64,000 bases of DNA from Colletes latitarsis (lineage: Eukaryota; Arthropoda; Insecta; Hymenoptera; Colletidae). The notes below the pieces were generated by a model. That model saw nothing but the letters and a program-made list of their open reading frames with translations, did no database searches and was not told the origin of the DNA. The DNA lies in assembly GCF_051014445.1 (NCBI RefSeq), contig NC_135137.1, positions 20,089,501 to 20,153,500 on the forward strand. Reading direction: 5' to 3'. Shown one piece after another: positions 1 to 11,800 of the stretch. Every line of letters begins with the position of its first letter. Position 1 is the first letter of the stretch. The translations under genes and the position numbers were made by a program.

Positions 1-176
1 ATTAAACCTGGTTTCGACCAATATTTTAGAGGATAACACCGGTTAGGTCTGGGTTAGGTCTGGGATATGCGCGCATCTGGCTTATACTTTCGCCTTTTTC
101 GCAAACTTGTTGGTCAGATCCTGGGTTTTTTCGTCTTTGAATCACGTAGTAATGTGGTAACACACTGAAGCAGTCA
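1..176 (+). repeat. Reference 176 bp monomer (two 11-mers)
   Basis: First complete monomer in the window, used as the archetype of the long form. Two tandem TTAGGTCTGGG units occupy 43-64, followed directly by the 10 bp perfect palindrome ATGCGCGCAT (67-76). The next ATTAAACC begins at 177. Confidence 0.93.
43..64 (+). repeat. Telomere-type dimer, TTAGGTCTGGG x2
   Basis: Two exact, adjacent 11-base units. TTAGG is the ancestral insect telomere unit. The same block recurs in most long monomers of both satellite blocks, sometimes as TTAGGTCAGGG, TTAGGCCTGGG or TTGGGTGTGGG. That the block is of telomeric origin is inference from sequence match. Confidence 0.85.
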
Positions 177-341
177 ATTAAACCTGGTTTCGACCAATAT
201 TTTAGAGGATAACACCGGTTAGGTCTGGGATATGCGCGCATCTGGCTTATACTTTCGCCTTTTTCGCATACGTGTTGGCCAGATCCTGGGTTTTTTCGTC
301 TTTGAATCACGTAGTAATGTGGTAACACACTGAAGCAGTCA
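177..341 (+). repeat. Reference 165 bp monomer (one 11-mer)
   Basis: Short form of the monomer. It matches the preceding 176 bp monomer except that only one TTAGGTCTGGG is present (219-229), so the 11 bp length difference is exactly one telomere-type unit. Long and short forms are interspersed through both arrays. Confidence 0.92.
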
Positions 342-3300
342 ATTAAACCTGGTTTCGACCAATATTTTAGAGGATAACACCGGTTAGGTCTGGGTTAGGT
401 CTGGGATATGCGCGCATCTGGCTTATACTTTCGCCTTTTTCGCATACGTGTTGGCCAGATCCTGGGTTTTTTCGTCTTTGAATCACGTAGTAATGTGGTA
501 ACACACTGAAGCAGTCAATTAAACCTGGTTTCGATCAATATTTTAGAGGATAACACCGGTTAGGTCTGGGATATGCGCGCATCTGGCTTATACTTTCGCC
601 TTTTTCGCATACTTGCTGGCCAGATCCTGGGTTTTTTTCGGGTTTGAATCACGTAGTAATGTGGTACCACACAGAAGCAGTCCATTAAACTTGGTTTCGA
701 CCAATGTTTTAGAGGATAACACCGGTTAGGTCTGGGTTAGGTCTGGGATATGCGCGCATCTGGCTTATACTTTCGCCTTTTTCGCAAACTTGTTGGCCAG
801 ATCCTGGGTTTTTTTCGGGTTTGAATCACGTAGTAATGTGGTAACACACTGAAGCAGTCAATTAAACCTGCTTTCGATCAATATTTTAGAGGATAACACC
901 GGTTAGGTCAGGGTTAGGTCTGGGTTATACCAGCATCTGGCTCATGATTTCGCCTTCTTCGCATACGTGTTGGCCAGATCCTGGGTTTTTTCGTCTTTGA
1001 ATCACGTAATAATGTGGTAACACACTGAAGCAGTCAATTAAACCTGCTTTCGATCAATATTTTAGAGGATAACACCGGTTAGGTCTGGGTTAGGTCTGGG
1101 ATATGCCCGCATCTGGCTCATGATTTGGCCTTCTTCGCATACTTGTTGGCCAGATCCTGGGTTTTTTTCGTCTTTGAATCACGTAGTAATGTGGTAACAC
1201 ACTGAAGCAGTCAATTAAACCTGGTTTCGATCAATATTTTAGAGGATAACACCGGTTAGGTCAGGGTTAGGTCAGGGTTATACCAGCATCTGGCTCATGA
1301 TTTCGCCTTCTTCGCATACGTGTTGGCCAGATCCTGGGTTTTTTCGTCTTTGAATCACGTAGTAATGTGGTACAACACTGAAGCAGTCAATTAAACCTGG
1401 TTTCGATCAATATTTTAGAGGATAACACCGGTTAGGCCTGGGATATGCGCGCATCTGGCTTATACTTTCGCCTTTTTCGCAATCTTGTTGGCTAGATCCT
1501 GGGTTTTTTCGTGTTTGAATCACGTAGTAATGTGGTACCACATTGAAGCAGTGAATTAATCCTGGTTTCGATGAATATTTTAGAGGATAACACCGGTTAG
1601 GTCTGGGTTAGGTCTGGGATATGTGCGCATCTGGCTTATACTTTCGCCTTTTTCGCAAACTTGTTGGCTAGATCCTGGGTTTTTTGCGGGTTTGAATCAC
1701 GTAGTAATGTGGTAACACACTGAAGCAGTCAATTAAACCTGGTTTCGATCAATATTTTAGAGGATAACACCGGTTAGGTCAGGGTTAGGTCAGGGTTATA
1801 CCAGCATCTGGCTCATGATTTCGCCTTCTTCGCATACGTGTTGGCCAGATCCTGGGTTTTTTCGTCTTTGAATCACGTAGTAATGTGGTACAACACTGAA
1901 GCAGTCAATTAAACCTGGTTTCGATCAATATTTTAGAGGATAACACCGGTTAGGTCTGGGATATGTGCGCATCTGGCTTATACTTTCGCCTTTTTCGCAA
2001 ACTTGTTGGCTAGATCCTGAGTTTTTTCGTCTTTGTATCACGTAATAATGTGGTAACACACTGAAGCAGTCAATTAAACCTGGTTTCGACCAATATTTTA
2101 GAGGATAACACCGGTTAGGTCTGGGTTAGGTCTGGGATATGCGCGCATCTGGCTCATGATTTCGCCTTCTTCGCATTCGTGTTGGCCAGATCCTGGGTTT
2201 TTTCGTCTTTGAATCACGTAGTAATGTGGTAACACACTGAAGCAGTCAATTAAACCTGGTTTCGACCAATATTTTAGAGGATAACACCGGTTAGGTCTGG
2301 GATATGCGCGCATCTGGCTTATACTTTTGCCTTTTTCGCAAACTTGTTGGCTAGATCCTGGGTTTATTTCGTGTTTGAGTCACGTAGTTATGTGGTACCA
2401 CACAGAAACAGTCCATTAAACCTGGTTTCGATCAATATTTTAGAGGATAACACCGGTTAGGTCTGGGTTAGGTCTGGGTTATACCATCATCTGGCTCATG
2501 ATTCCGCCTTCTTCGCATACGTGTTGCCCAGATCCTGGGTTTTTTTCGTGTTTGAATCACGTAGTAATGTGGTACCACACAGAAACAGTCCATTAAACCT
2601 GGATTCGATCAATGTTTTAGAGGATAACACCGGTTAGGTCTGGGATATGCGCGCATCTGGCTTATACTTTCGCCTTTTTCGCAAACTTGTTGGCCAGATC
2701 CTGGGTTTTTTTCGTGTTTGAATCACGTAGTAATGTGGTAACACACTGAAGCAGTCAATTAAACCTGTTTTCGATCAATATTTTAGAGGATAACACCGGT
2801 TAGGTCAGGGTTAGGTCAGGGTTATACCAGCATCTGGCTCATGATTTCGCCTTCTTCGCATACGTGTTGGCCAGATCCTGGGTTTTTTCGTCTTTGAATC
2901 ACGTAGTAATGTGGTACAACACTGAAGCAGTCAATTAAACCTGGTTTCGATCAATATTTTAGAGGATAACACCGGTTAGGTCTGGGATATGCGCGCATCT
3001 GGCTTATACTTTCGCCTTTTTCGCAAACTTGTTGGCCAGATCCTGGGTTTTTTTCGTGTTTGAATCACGTAGTAATGTGGTAACACACTGAAGCAGTCAA
3101 TTAAACCTGCTTTCGATCAATATTTTAGAGGATAACACCGGTTAGGTCTGGGTTAGGTCTGGGATATGCCCGCATCTGGCTCATGATTTAGCCTTCTTCG
3201 CATACTTGTTGGCCAGATCCTGGGTTTTTTTCGTGTTTGAATCACGTAGTAATGTGGTAACACACTGAAGCAGTCAATTAAACCTGGTTTCGATCAATAT

Positions 3301-4321
3301 TTTAGAGGATAACACCGGTTAGGTCTGGGTTAGGTCTGGGATATGCGCGCATCTGGCTTATACTTTCGCCTTTTTCGCAAACTTGTTGGCTAGATCCTGG
3401 GCTTTTTCGTCTTTGAATCACGTAGTAATGTGGTAACACACTGAAGCAGTCAATTAAACCTGGTTTCGACCAATATTTTAGAGGATAACACCGGTTAGGT
3501 CTGGGTCAGGTCTGGGATATGCGCGCATCTGGCTTATACTTTCGCCTTTTTCGCATACTTGTTGGCCAGATCCTGGGTTTTTTCGTGTTTGAATCACGTA
3601 GTAATGTGGTGACACACTGAAGCAGTCAATTAAACCTGGTTTCGACCAATATTTTAGAGGATAACACCGGTTAGGTCTGGGTCAGGTCTGGGATATGCGC
3701 GCATCTGGCTTATACTTTCGCCTTTTTCGCATACTTGTTGGCCAGATCCTGGGTTTTTTCGTGTTTGAATCACGTAGTAATGTGGTGACACACTGAAGCA
3801 GTCAATTAAACCTGGTTTCGATCAATATTTTAGAGTATAACACCGGTTAGGCCTGGGATATGCGCGCATCTGGCTTATACTTTCGCCTTTTTCGCAAACT
3901 TGTTGGCTAGATCCTGGGTTTTTTCGTCTTTGAATCACGTAATAATGTGGTAACACACTGAAGCAGTCAATTAAACCTGGTTTCGACCAATATTTTAGAG
4001 GATAACACCGGTTAGGTCTGGGTCAGGTCTGGGATATGCGCGCATCTGGCTTATACTTTCGCCTTTTTCGCATACTTGTTGGCCAGATCCTGGGTTTTTT
4101 CGTGTTTGAATCACGTAGTAATGTGGTGACACACTGAAGCAGTCAATTAAACCTGGTTTCGATCAATATTTTAGAGTATAACACCGGTTAGGTCTGGGTT
4201 AGGTCTGGGTTATACCAGCATCTGGCTCGTGATTACGCCTTCTTCGCATACATGTTGGCCAGATCCTGGGTTTTTTCGTCTTTGAATCACGTAGTAATGT
4301 GGTAACACACTGAAGCAGTCA

Positions 4322-7300
4322 ATTAAACCTGGTTTCGACCAATATTTTAGAGGATAACACCGGTTAGGTCTGGGTTAGGTCTGGGATATGCGCGCATCTG
4401 GCTTATACTTTCGCCTTTTTCGCAAACTTGTTGGTCAGATCCTGGGTTTTTTCGTCTTTGAATCACGTAGTAATGTGGTAACACACTGAAGCAGTCAATT
4501 AAACCTGGTTTCGACCAATATTTTAGAGGATAACACCGGTTAGGTCTGGGATATGCGCGCATCTGGCTTATACTTTCGCCTTTTTCGCATACGTGTTGGC
4601 CAGATCCTGGGTTTTTTCGTCTTTGAATCACGTAGTAATGTGGTAACACACTGAAGCAGTCAATTAAACCTGGTTTCGACCAATATTTTAGAGGATAACA
4701 CCGGTTAGGTCTGGGTTAGGTCTGGGATATGCGCGCATCTGGCTTATACTTTCGCCTTTTTCGCAAACTTGTTGGCCAGATCCTGGGTTTATTTCGTGTT
4801 TGAATCACGTAGTAATGTGGTAACACACTGAAGCAGTCAATTAAACCTGGTTTCGATCAATATTTTAGAGGATAACACCGGTTAGGTCTGGGATATGCGC
4901 GCATCTGGCTTATACTTTCGCCTTTTTCGCATACTTGCTGGCCAGATCCTGGGTTTTTTTCGGGTTTGAATCACGTAGTAATGTGGTACCACACAGAAGC
5001 AGTCCATTAAACTTGGTTTCGACCAATGTTTTAGAGGATAACACCGGTTAGGTCTGGGTTAGGTCTGGGATATGCGCGCATCTGGCTTATACTTTCGCCT
5101 TTTTCGCAAACTTGTTGGCCAGATCCTGGGTTTTTTTCGGGTTTGAATCACGTAGTAATGTGGTAACACACTGAAGCAGTCAATTAAACCTGCTTTCGAT
5201 CAATATTTTAGAGGATAACACCGGTTAGGTCAGGGTTAGGTCTGGGTTATACCAGCATCTGGCTCATGATTTCGCCTTCTTCGCATACGTGTTGGCCAGA
5301 TCCTGGGTTTTTTCGTCTTTGAATCACGTAATAATGTGGTAACACACTGAAGCAGTCAATTAAACCTGCTTTCGATCAATATTTTAGAGGATAACACCGG
5401 TTAGGTCTGGGTTAGGTCTGGGATATGCCCGCATCTGGCTCATGATTTGGCCTTCTTCGCATACTTGTTGGCCAGATCCTGGGTTTTTTTCGTCTTTGAA
5501 TCACGTAGTAATGTGGTAACACACTGAAGCAGTCAATTAAACCTGGTTTCGATCAATATTTTAGAGGATAACACCGGTTAGGTCAGGGTTTGGTCAGGGT
5601 TATACCAGCATCTGGCTCATGATTTCGCCTTCTTCGCATACGTGTTGGCCAGATCCTGGGTTTTTTCGTCTTTGAATCACGTAGTAATGTGGTACAACAC
5701 TGAAGCAGTCAATTAAACCTGGTTTCGATCAATATTTTAGAGGATAACACCGGTTAGGCCTGGGATATGCGCGCATCTGGCTTATACTTTCGCCTTTTTC
5801 GCAATCTTGTTGGCTAGATCCTGGGTTTTTTCGTGTTTGAATCACGTAGTAATGTGGTACCACATTGAAGCAGTGAATTAATCCTGGTTTCGATGAATAT
5901 TTTAGAGGATAACACCGGTTAGGTCTGGGTTAGGTCTGGGATATGTGCGCATCTGGCTTATACTTTCGCCTTTTTCGCAAACTTGTTGGCTAGATCCTGG
6001 GTTTTTTGCGGGTTTGAATCACGTAGTAATGTGGTAACACACTGAAGCAGTCAATTAAACCTGGTTTCGATCAATATTTTAGAGGATAACACCGGTTAGG
6101 TCAGGGTTAGGTCAGGGTTATACCAGCATCTGGCTCATGATTTCGCCTTCTTCGCATACGTGTTGGCCAGATCCTGGGTTTTTTCGTCTTTGAATCACGT
6201 AGTAATGTGGTACAACACTGAAGCAGTCAATTAAACCTGGTTTCGATCAATATTTTAGAGGATAACACCGGTTAGGTCTGGGATATGTGCGCATCTGGCT
6301 TATACTTTCGCCTTTTTCGCAAACTTGTTGGCTAGATCCTGAGTTTTTTCGTCTTTGTATCACGTAATAATGTGGTAACACACTGAAGCAGTCAATTAAA
6401 CCTGGTTTCGACCAATATTTTAGAGGATAACACCGGTTAGGTCTGGGTTAGGTCTGGGATATGCGCGCATCTGGCTCATGATTTCGCCTTCTTCGCATTC
6501 GTGTTGGCCAGATCCTGGGTTTTTTCGTCTTTGAATCACGTAGTAATGTGGTAACACACTGAAGCAGTCAATTAAACCTGGTTTCGACCAATATTTTAGA
6601 GGATAACACCGGTTAGGTCTGGGATATGCGCGCATCTGGCTTATACTTTTGCCTTTTTCGCAAACTTGTTGGCTAGATCCTGGGTTTATTTCGTGTTTGA
6701 GTCACGTAGTTATGTGGTACCACACAGAAACAGTCCATTAAACCTGGTTTCGATCAATATTTTAGAGGATAACACCGGTTAGGTCTGGGTTAGGTCTGGG
6801 TTATACCATCATCTGGCTCATGATTCCGCCTTCTTCGCATACGTGTTGCCCAGATCCTGGGTTTTTTTCGTGTTTGAATCACGTAGTAATGTGGTACCAC
6901 ACAGAAACAGTCCATTAAACCTGGATTCGATCAATGTTTTAGAGGATAACACCGGTTAGGTCTGGGATATGCGCGCATCTGGCTTATACTTTCGCCTTTT
7001 TCGCAAACTTGTTGGCCAGATCCTGGGTTTTTTTCGTGTTTGAATCACGTAGTAATGTGGTAACACACTGAAGCAGTCAATTAAAACTGTTTTCGATCAA
7101 TATTTTAGAGGATAACACCGGTTAGGTCAGGGTTAGGTCAGGGTTATACCAGCATCTGGCTCATGATTTCGCCTTCTTCGCATACGTGTTGGCCAGATCC
7201 TGGGTTTTTTCGTCTTTGAATCACGTAGTAATGTGGTACAACACTGAAGCAGTCAATTAAACCTGGTTTCGATCAATATTTTAGAGGATAACACCGGTTA

Positions 7301-7792
7301 GGTCTGGGATATGCGCGCATCTGGCTTATACTTTCGCCTTTTTCGCAAACTTGTTGGCCAGATCCTGGGTTTTTTTCGTGTTTGAATCACGTAGTAATGT
7401 GGTAACACACTGAAGCAGTCAATTAAACCTGCTTTCGATCAATATTTTAGAGGATAACACCGGTTAGGTCTGGGTTAGGTCTGGGATATGCCCGCATCTG
7501 GCTCATGATTTAGCCTTCTTCGCATACTTGTTGGCCAGATCCTGGGTTTTTTTCGTGTTTGAATCACGTAGTAATGTGGTAACACACTGAAGCAGTCAAT
7601 TAAACCTGGTTTCGATCAATATTTTAGAGGATAACACCGGTTAGGTCTGGGTTAGGTCTGGGATATGCGCGCATCTGGCTTATACTTTCGCCTTTTTCGC
7701 AAACTTGTTGGCTAGATCCTGGGCTTTTTCGTCTTTGAATCACGTAGTAATGTGGTAACACACTGAAGCAGTCAATTAAACCTGGTTTCGAT
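4322..7792 (+). repeat. Higher-order repeat, copy B of the ~4.32 kb unit
   Basis: Near-identical to 1-3,470. The first part of the same module recurs a third time from 14,003 (offset 14,002), and the portion from about 1,370 to 2,640 recurs at about 8,620-9,890 (offset 2,932 from copy B). Confidence 0.85.
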
Positions 7793-10409
7793 CAATATTT
7801 TAGAGGATAACACCGGTTAGGTCTGGGTTAGGATTGGGATATGCGCCCATCTGGCTTATACTTTCGCCTTTTTCGCAAACTTGTTGGTCAGATCCTGGGT
7901 TTTTTCGTCTTTGAATCACGTAGTAATGTGGTAACACACTGAAGCAGTCAATTAAACCTGGTTTCGACCAATATTTTAGAGGATAACACCGGTTAGGTCT
8001 GGGTTAGGTCAGGGTTATACCAGCATCTGGCTCATGATTTCGCCTTCTTCGCATACGTGTTGGCCAGATCCTGGATTTTTTCGTCTTTGAATCACGTAGT
8101 AATGTGGTACAACACTGAAGCAGTCAATTAAACCTGGTTTCGATCAATATTTTAGAGGATAACACCGGTTAGGTCTGGGATATGTGCGCATCTGGCTTAT
8201 ACTTTCGCCTTTTTCGCAAACTTGTTGGCTAGATCCTGGGTTTTTTCGTCTTTGAATCACGTAATAATGTGGTAACACACTGAAGCAGTCAATGAAACCT
8301 GGTTTCGACCAATATTTTAGAGGATAACACCGGTTAGGTCTGGGTTAGGTCTGGGATATGCGCGCATCTGGCTTATACTTTCGCCTTTTTCGCATACTTG
8401 TTGGCCAGATCCTGGGTTTTTTCGTGTTTGAATCACGTAGTAATGTGGTAACACACTGAAGCAGTCAATTAAACCTGGTTTCGATCAATATTTTAGAGTA
8501 TAACACCGGTTAGGTCTGGGTTAGGTCTGGGTTATACCAGCATCTGGCTCGTGATTACGCCTTCTTCGCATACATGTTGGCCAGATCCTGGGTTTTTTCG
8601 TCTTTGAATCACGTAGTAATGTGGTACAACACTGAAGCAGTCAATTAAACCTGGTTTCGATCAATATTTTAGAGGATAACACCGGTTAGGCCTGGGATAT
8701 GCGCGCATCTGGCTTATACTTTCGCCTTTTTCGCAATCTTGTTGGCTAGATCCTGGGTTTTTTCGTGTTTGAATCACGTAGTAATGTGGTACCACATTGA
8801 AGCAGTGAATTAATCCTGGTTTCGATGAATATTTTAGAGGATAACACCGGTTAGGTCTGGGTTAGGTCTGGGATATGTGCGCATCTGGCTTATACTTTCG
8901 CCTTTTTCGCAAACTTGTTGGCTAGATCCTGGGTTTTTTGCGGGTTTGAATCACGTAGTAATGTGGTAACACACTGAAGCAGTCAATTAAACCTGGTTTC
9001 GATCAATATTTTAGAGGATAACACCGGTTAGGTCAGGGTTAGGTCAGGGTTATACCAGCATCTGGCTCATGATTTCGCCTTCTTCGCATACGTGTTGGCC
9101 AGATCCTGGGTTTTTTCGTCTTTGAATCACGTAGTAATGTGGTACAACACTGAAGCAGTCAATTAAACCTGGTTTCGATCAATATTTTAGAGGATAACAC
9201 CGGTTAGGTCTGGGATATGTGCGCATCTGGCTTATACTTTCGCCTTTTTCGCAAACTTGTTGGCTAGATCCTGAGTTTTTTCGTCTTTGTATCACGTAAT
9301 AATGTGGTAACACACTGAAGCAGTCAATTAAACCTGGTTTCGACCAATATTTTAGAGGATAACACCGGTTAGGTCTGGGTTAGGTCTGGGATATGCGCGC
9401 ATCTGGCTCATGATTTCGCCTTCTTCGCATTCGTGTTGGCCAGATCCTGGGTTTTTTCGTCTTTGAATCACGTAGTAATGTGGTAACACACTGAAGCAGT
9501 CAATTAAACCTGGTTTCGACCAATATTTTAGAGGATAACACCGGTTAGGTCTGGGATATGCGCGCATCTGGCTTATACTTTTGCCTTTTTCGCAAACTTG
9601 TTGGCTAGATCCTGGGTTTATTTCGTGTTTGAGTCACGTAGTTATGTGGTACCACACAGAAACAGTCCATTAAACCTGGTTTCGATCAATATTTTAGAGG
9701 ATAACACCGGTTAGGTCTGGGTTAGGTCTGGGTTATACCATCATCTGGCTCATGATTCCGCCTTCTTCGCATACGTGTTGCCCAGATCCTGGGTTTTTTT
9801 CGTGTTTGAATCACGTAGTAATGTGGTACCACACAGAAACAGTCCATTAAACCTGGATTCGATCAATGTTTTAGAGGATAACACCGGTTAGGTCTGGGTT
9901 AGCTCTGGGATATGCGCGCATCTGGCTTATACTTTCGCCTTTTTCGCAAACTTGTTGGCCAGATCCTGGGGTTTTTTCGTGTTTGAATCACGTAGTAATG
10001 TGGTAACACACTGAAGCAGTCAATTAAACCTGATTTCGATCAATATTTTAGAGGATTACAGCGGTTAGGTCTGGGTTAGGTCTGGGATATGCGCGCATCT
10101 GGCTTATACTTTCGCCTTTTTCGCAAACTTGTTGGCCAGATCCTGGGGTTTTTTCGTCTTTGAATCACGTAGTAATGTGGTACAACACTGAAGCAGTCAA
10201 TTAAACCTGGTTTCGACCAATATTATAGAGGATAACACCGGTTAGGTCTGGGATATGTGCGCATCTGGCTTATACTTTCGCCTTTTTCGAAAACTTGTTG
10301 GCCAGATCCTGGGTTTTTTTCGTGTTTGAATCACGTAGTAATGTGGTAACACACTGAAGCAGTCAATTAAATCTGGTTTCGACCAATATTTTAGAGGATA
10401 ACACCGGTT

Positions 10410-11800
10410 AGGTCTGGGTTAGGTCTGGGATATGCGCGCATCTGGCTTATACTTTCGCCCTTTTCGCAAACTTGTTGGCTAGATCCTGGGTTTTTTTCGG
10501 GATTGAATCACGTAGCAATGTGGTAACACACTGAAGCAGTCAATTAAACCTGGTTTCGTACAATATTTTAGAGGATAACACCGGTTAGGTCAGGGTTAGG
10601 TCTGGGTTATACCAGCATCTGGCTCATGATTTCGCCTTCTTCGCATACGTGTTGGCCAGATCCTGGGGTTTTTCGTGTTTGAATCACGTAGTAATGTGGT
10701 AACACACTGAAGCAGTCAATTAAACCTGGTTTCGATCAATATTTTAGAGGATAACACCGGTTAGGTCTGGGATATGTGCGCATCTGGCTTATACTTTCGC
10801 CTTTTTCGCAAACTTGTTGGCTAGATCCTGGGTTTTTTCGTCTTTGTATCACGTAATAATGTGGTAACACACTGAAGCAGTCAATTAAACCTGGTTTCGA
10901 CCAATATTTTAGAGGATAACACCGGCTAGGTCTGGGTTAGGTCTGGGATATGCGCGCATCTGGCTTATACTTTCGCCTTTTTCGCATACTTGTTGGCCAG
11001 ATCCTGGGTTTTTTCGTCTTTGAATCACGTAGTAATGTGGTAACACACTGAAGAAGTCAATTAAACCTGGTTTCGACCAATATTTTAGAGGATAACACCG
11101 GTTGGGTGTGGGTCAGGTCTGGGATATGAGCGCATCTGGCTTATACTTTCGCCCTTTTCGCAAACTTGTTGGCTAGATCCTCGGTTTTTTTCGGGATTGA
11201 ATCACGTAGCAATGTGGTAACACACTGAAGCAGTCAATTAAACCTGGTTTCGTACAATATTTTAGAGGATAACACCGGTTAGGTCAGGGTTAGGTCTGGG
11301 TTATACCAGCATCTGGCTCATGATTTCGCCTTCTTCGCATACGTGTTGGCCAGATCCTGGGGTTTTTCGTGTTTGAATCACGTAGTAATGTGGTAACACA
11401 CTGAAGCAGTCAATTAAACCTGGTTTCGATCAATATTTTAGAGGATAACACCGGTTAGGTCTGGGATATGTGCGCATCTGGCTTATACTTTCGCCTTTTT
11501 CGCAAACTTGTTGGCTAGATCCTGGGTTTTTTCGTCTTTGTATCACGTAATAATGTGGTAACACACTGAAGCAGTCAATTAAACCTGGTTTCGACCAATA
11601 TTTTAGAGGATAACACCGGTTAGGTCTGGGTTAGGTCTGGGATATGCGCGCATCTGGCTTATACTTTCGCCTTTTTCGCATACTTGTTGGCCAGATCCTG
11701 GGTTTTTTCGTCTTTGAATCACGTAGTAATGTGGTAACACACTGAAGAAGTCAATTAAACCTGGTTTCGACCAATATTTTAGAGGATAACACCGGTTAGG
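10410..11800 (+). repeat. 694 bp four-monomer tandem duplication
   Basis: The rare monomer tail GGGATTGAATCACGTAGCAATG lies with GATTG at 10,501 and 11,195, a spacing of 694 bp, and the following three monomers match between the copies, including the AAGAAGTC variant near 11,050 and 11,745. The same rare monomer recurs singly near 12,242 and 16,223. Outer limits are approximate. Confidence 0.75.

Larger units (their letters stand above)
1..3470 (+). repeat. Higher-order repeat, copy A of a ~4.32 kb unit
   Basis: Copied at an offset of 4,321-4,322 bp to 4,322-7,792, with only occasional differences seen by eye (for example TTAGGTCAGGG to TTTGGTCAGGG near 5,590 and a monomer tail change near 460). 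The 4.32 kb offset is about 25 monomers. After 3,470 the copies part: copy A continues with monomers carrying GGGTCAGGTCTGGG, copy B with monomers carrying AGGATTGGG. Confidence 0.85.

Noticed and set aside
12..30. CENP-B box in the monomer
   Set aside because: TTCG....A is present in TTTCGACCAATATTTTAG but the required CGGG half is missing.
43..64. A true telomere or interstitial telomere array
   Set aside because: Units occur as one or two copies inside a larger monomer, never as a long pure run, so this is not a chromosome end.
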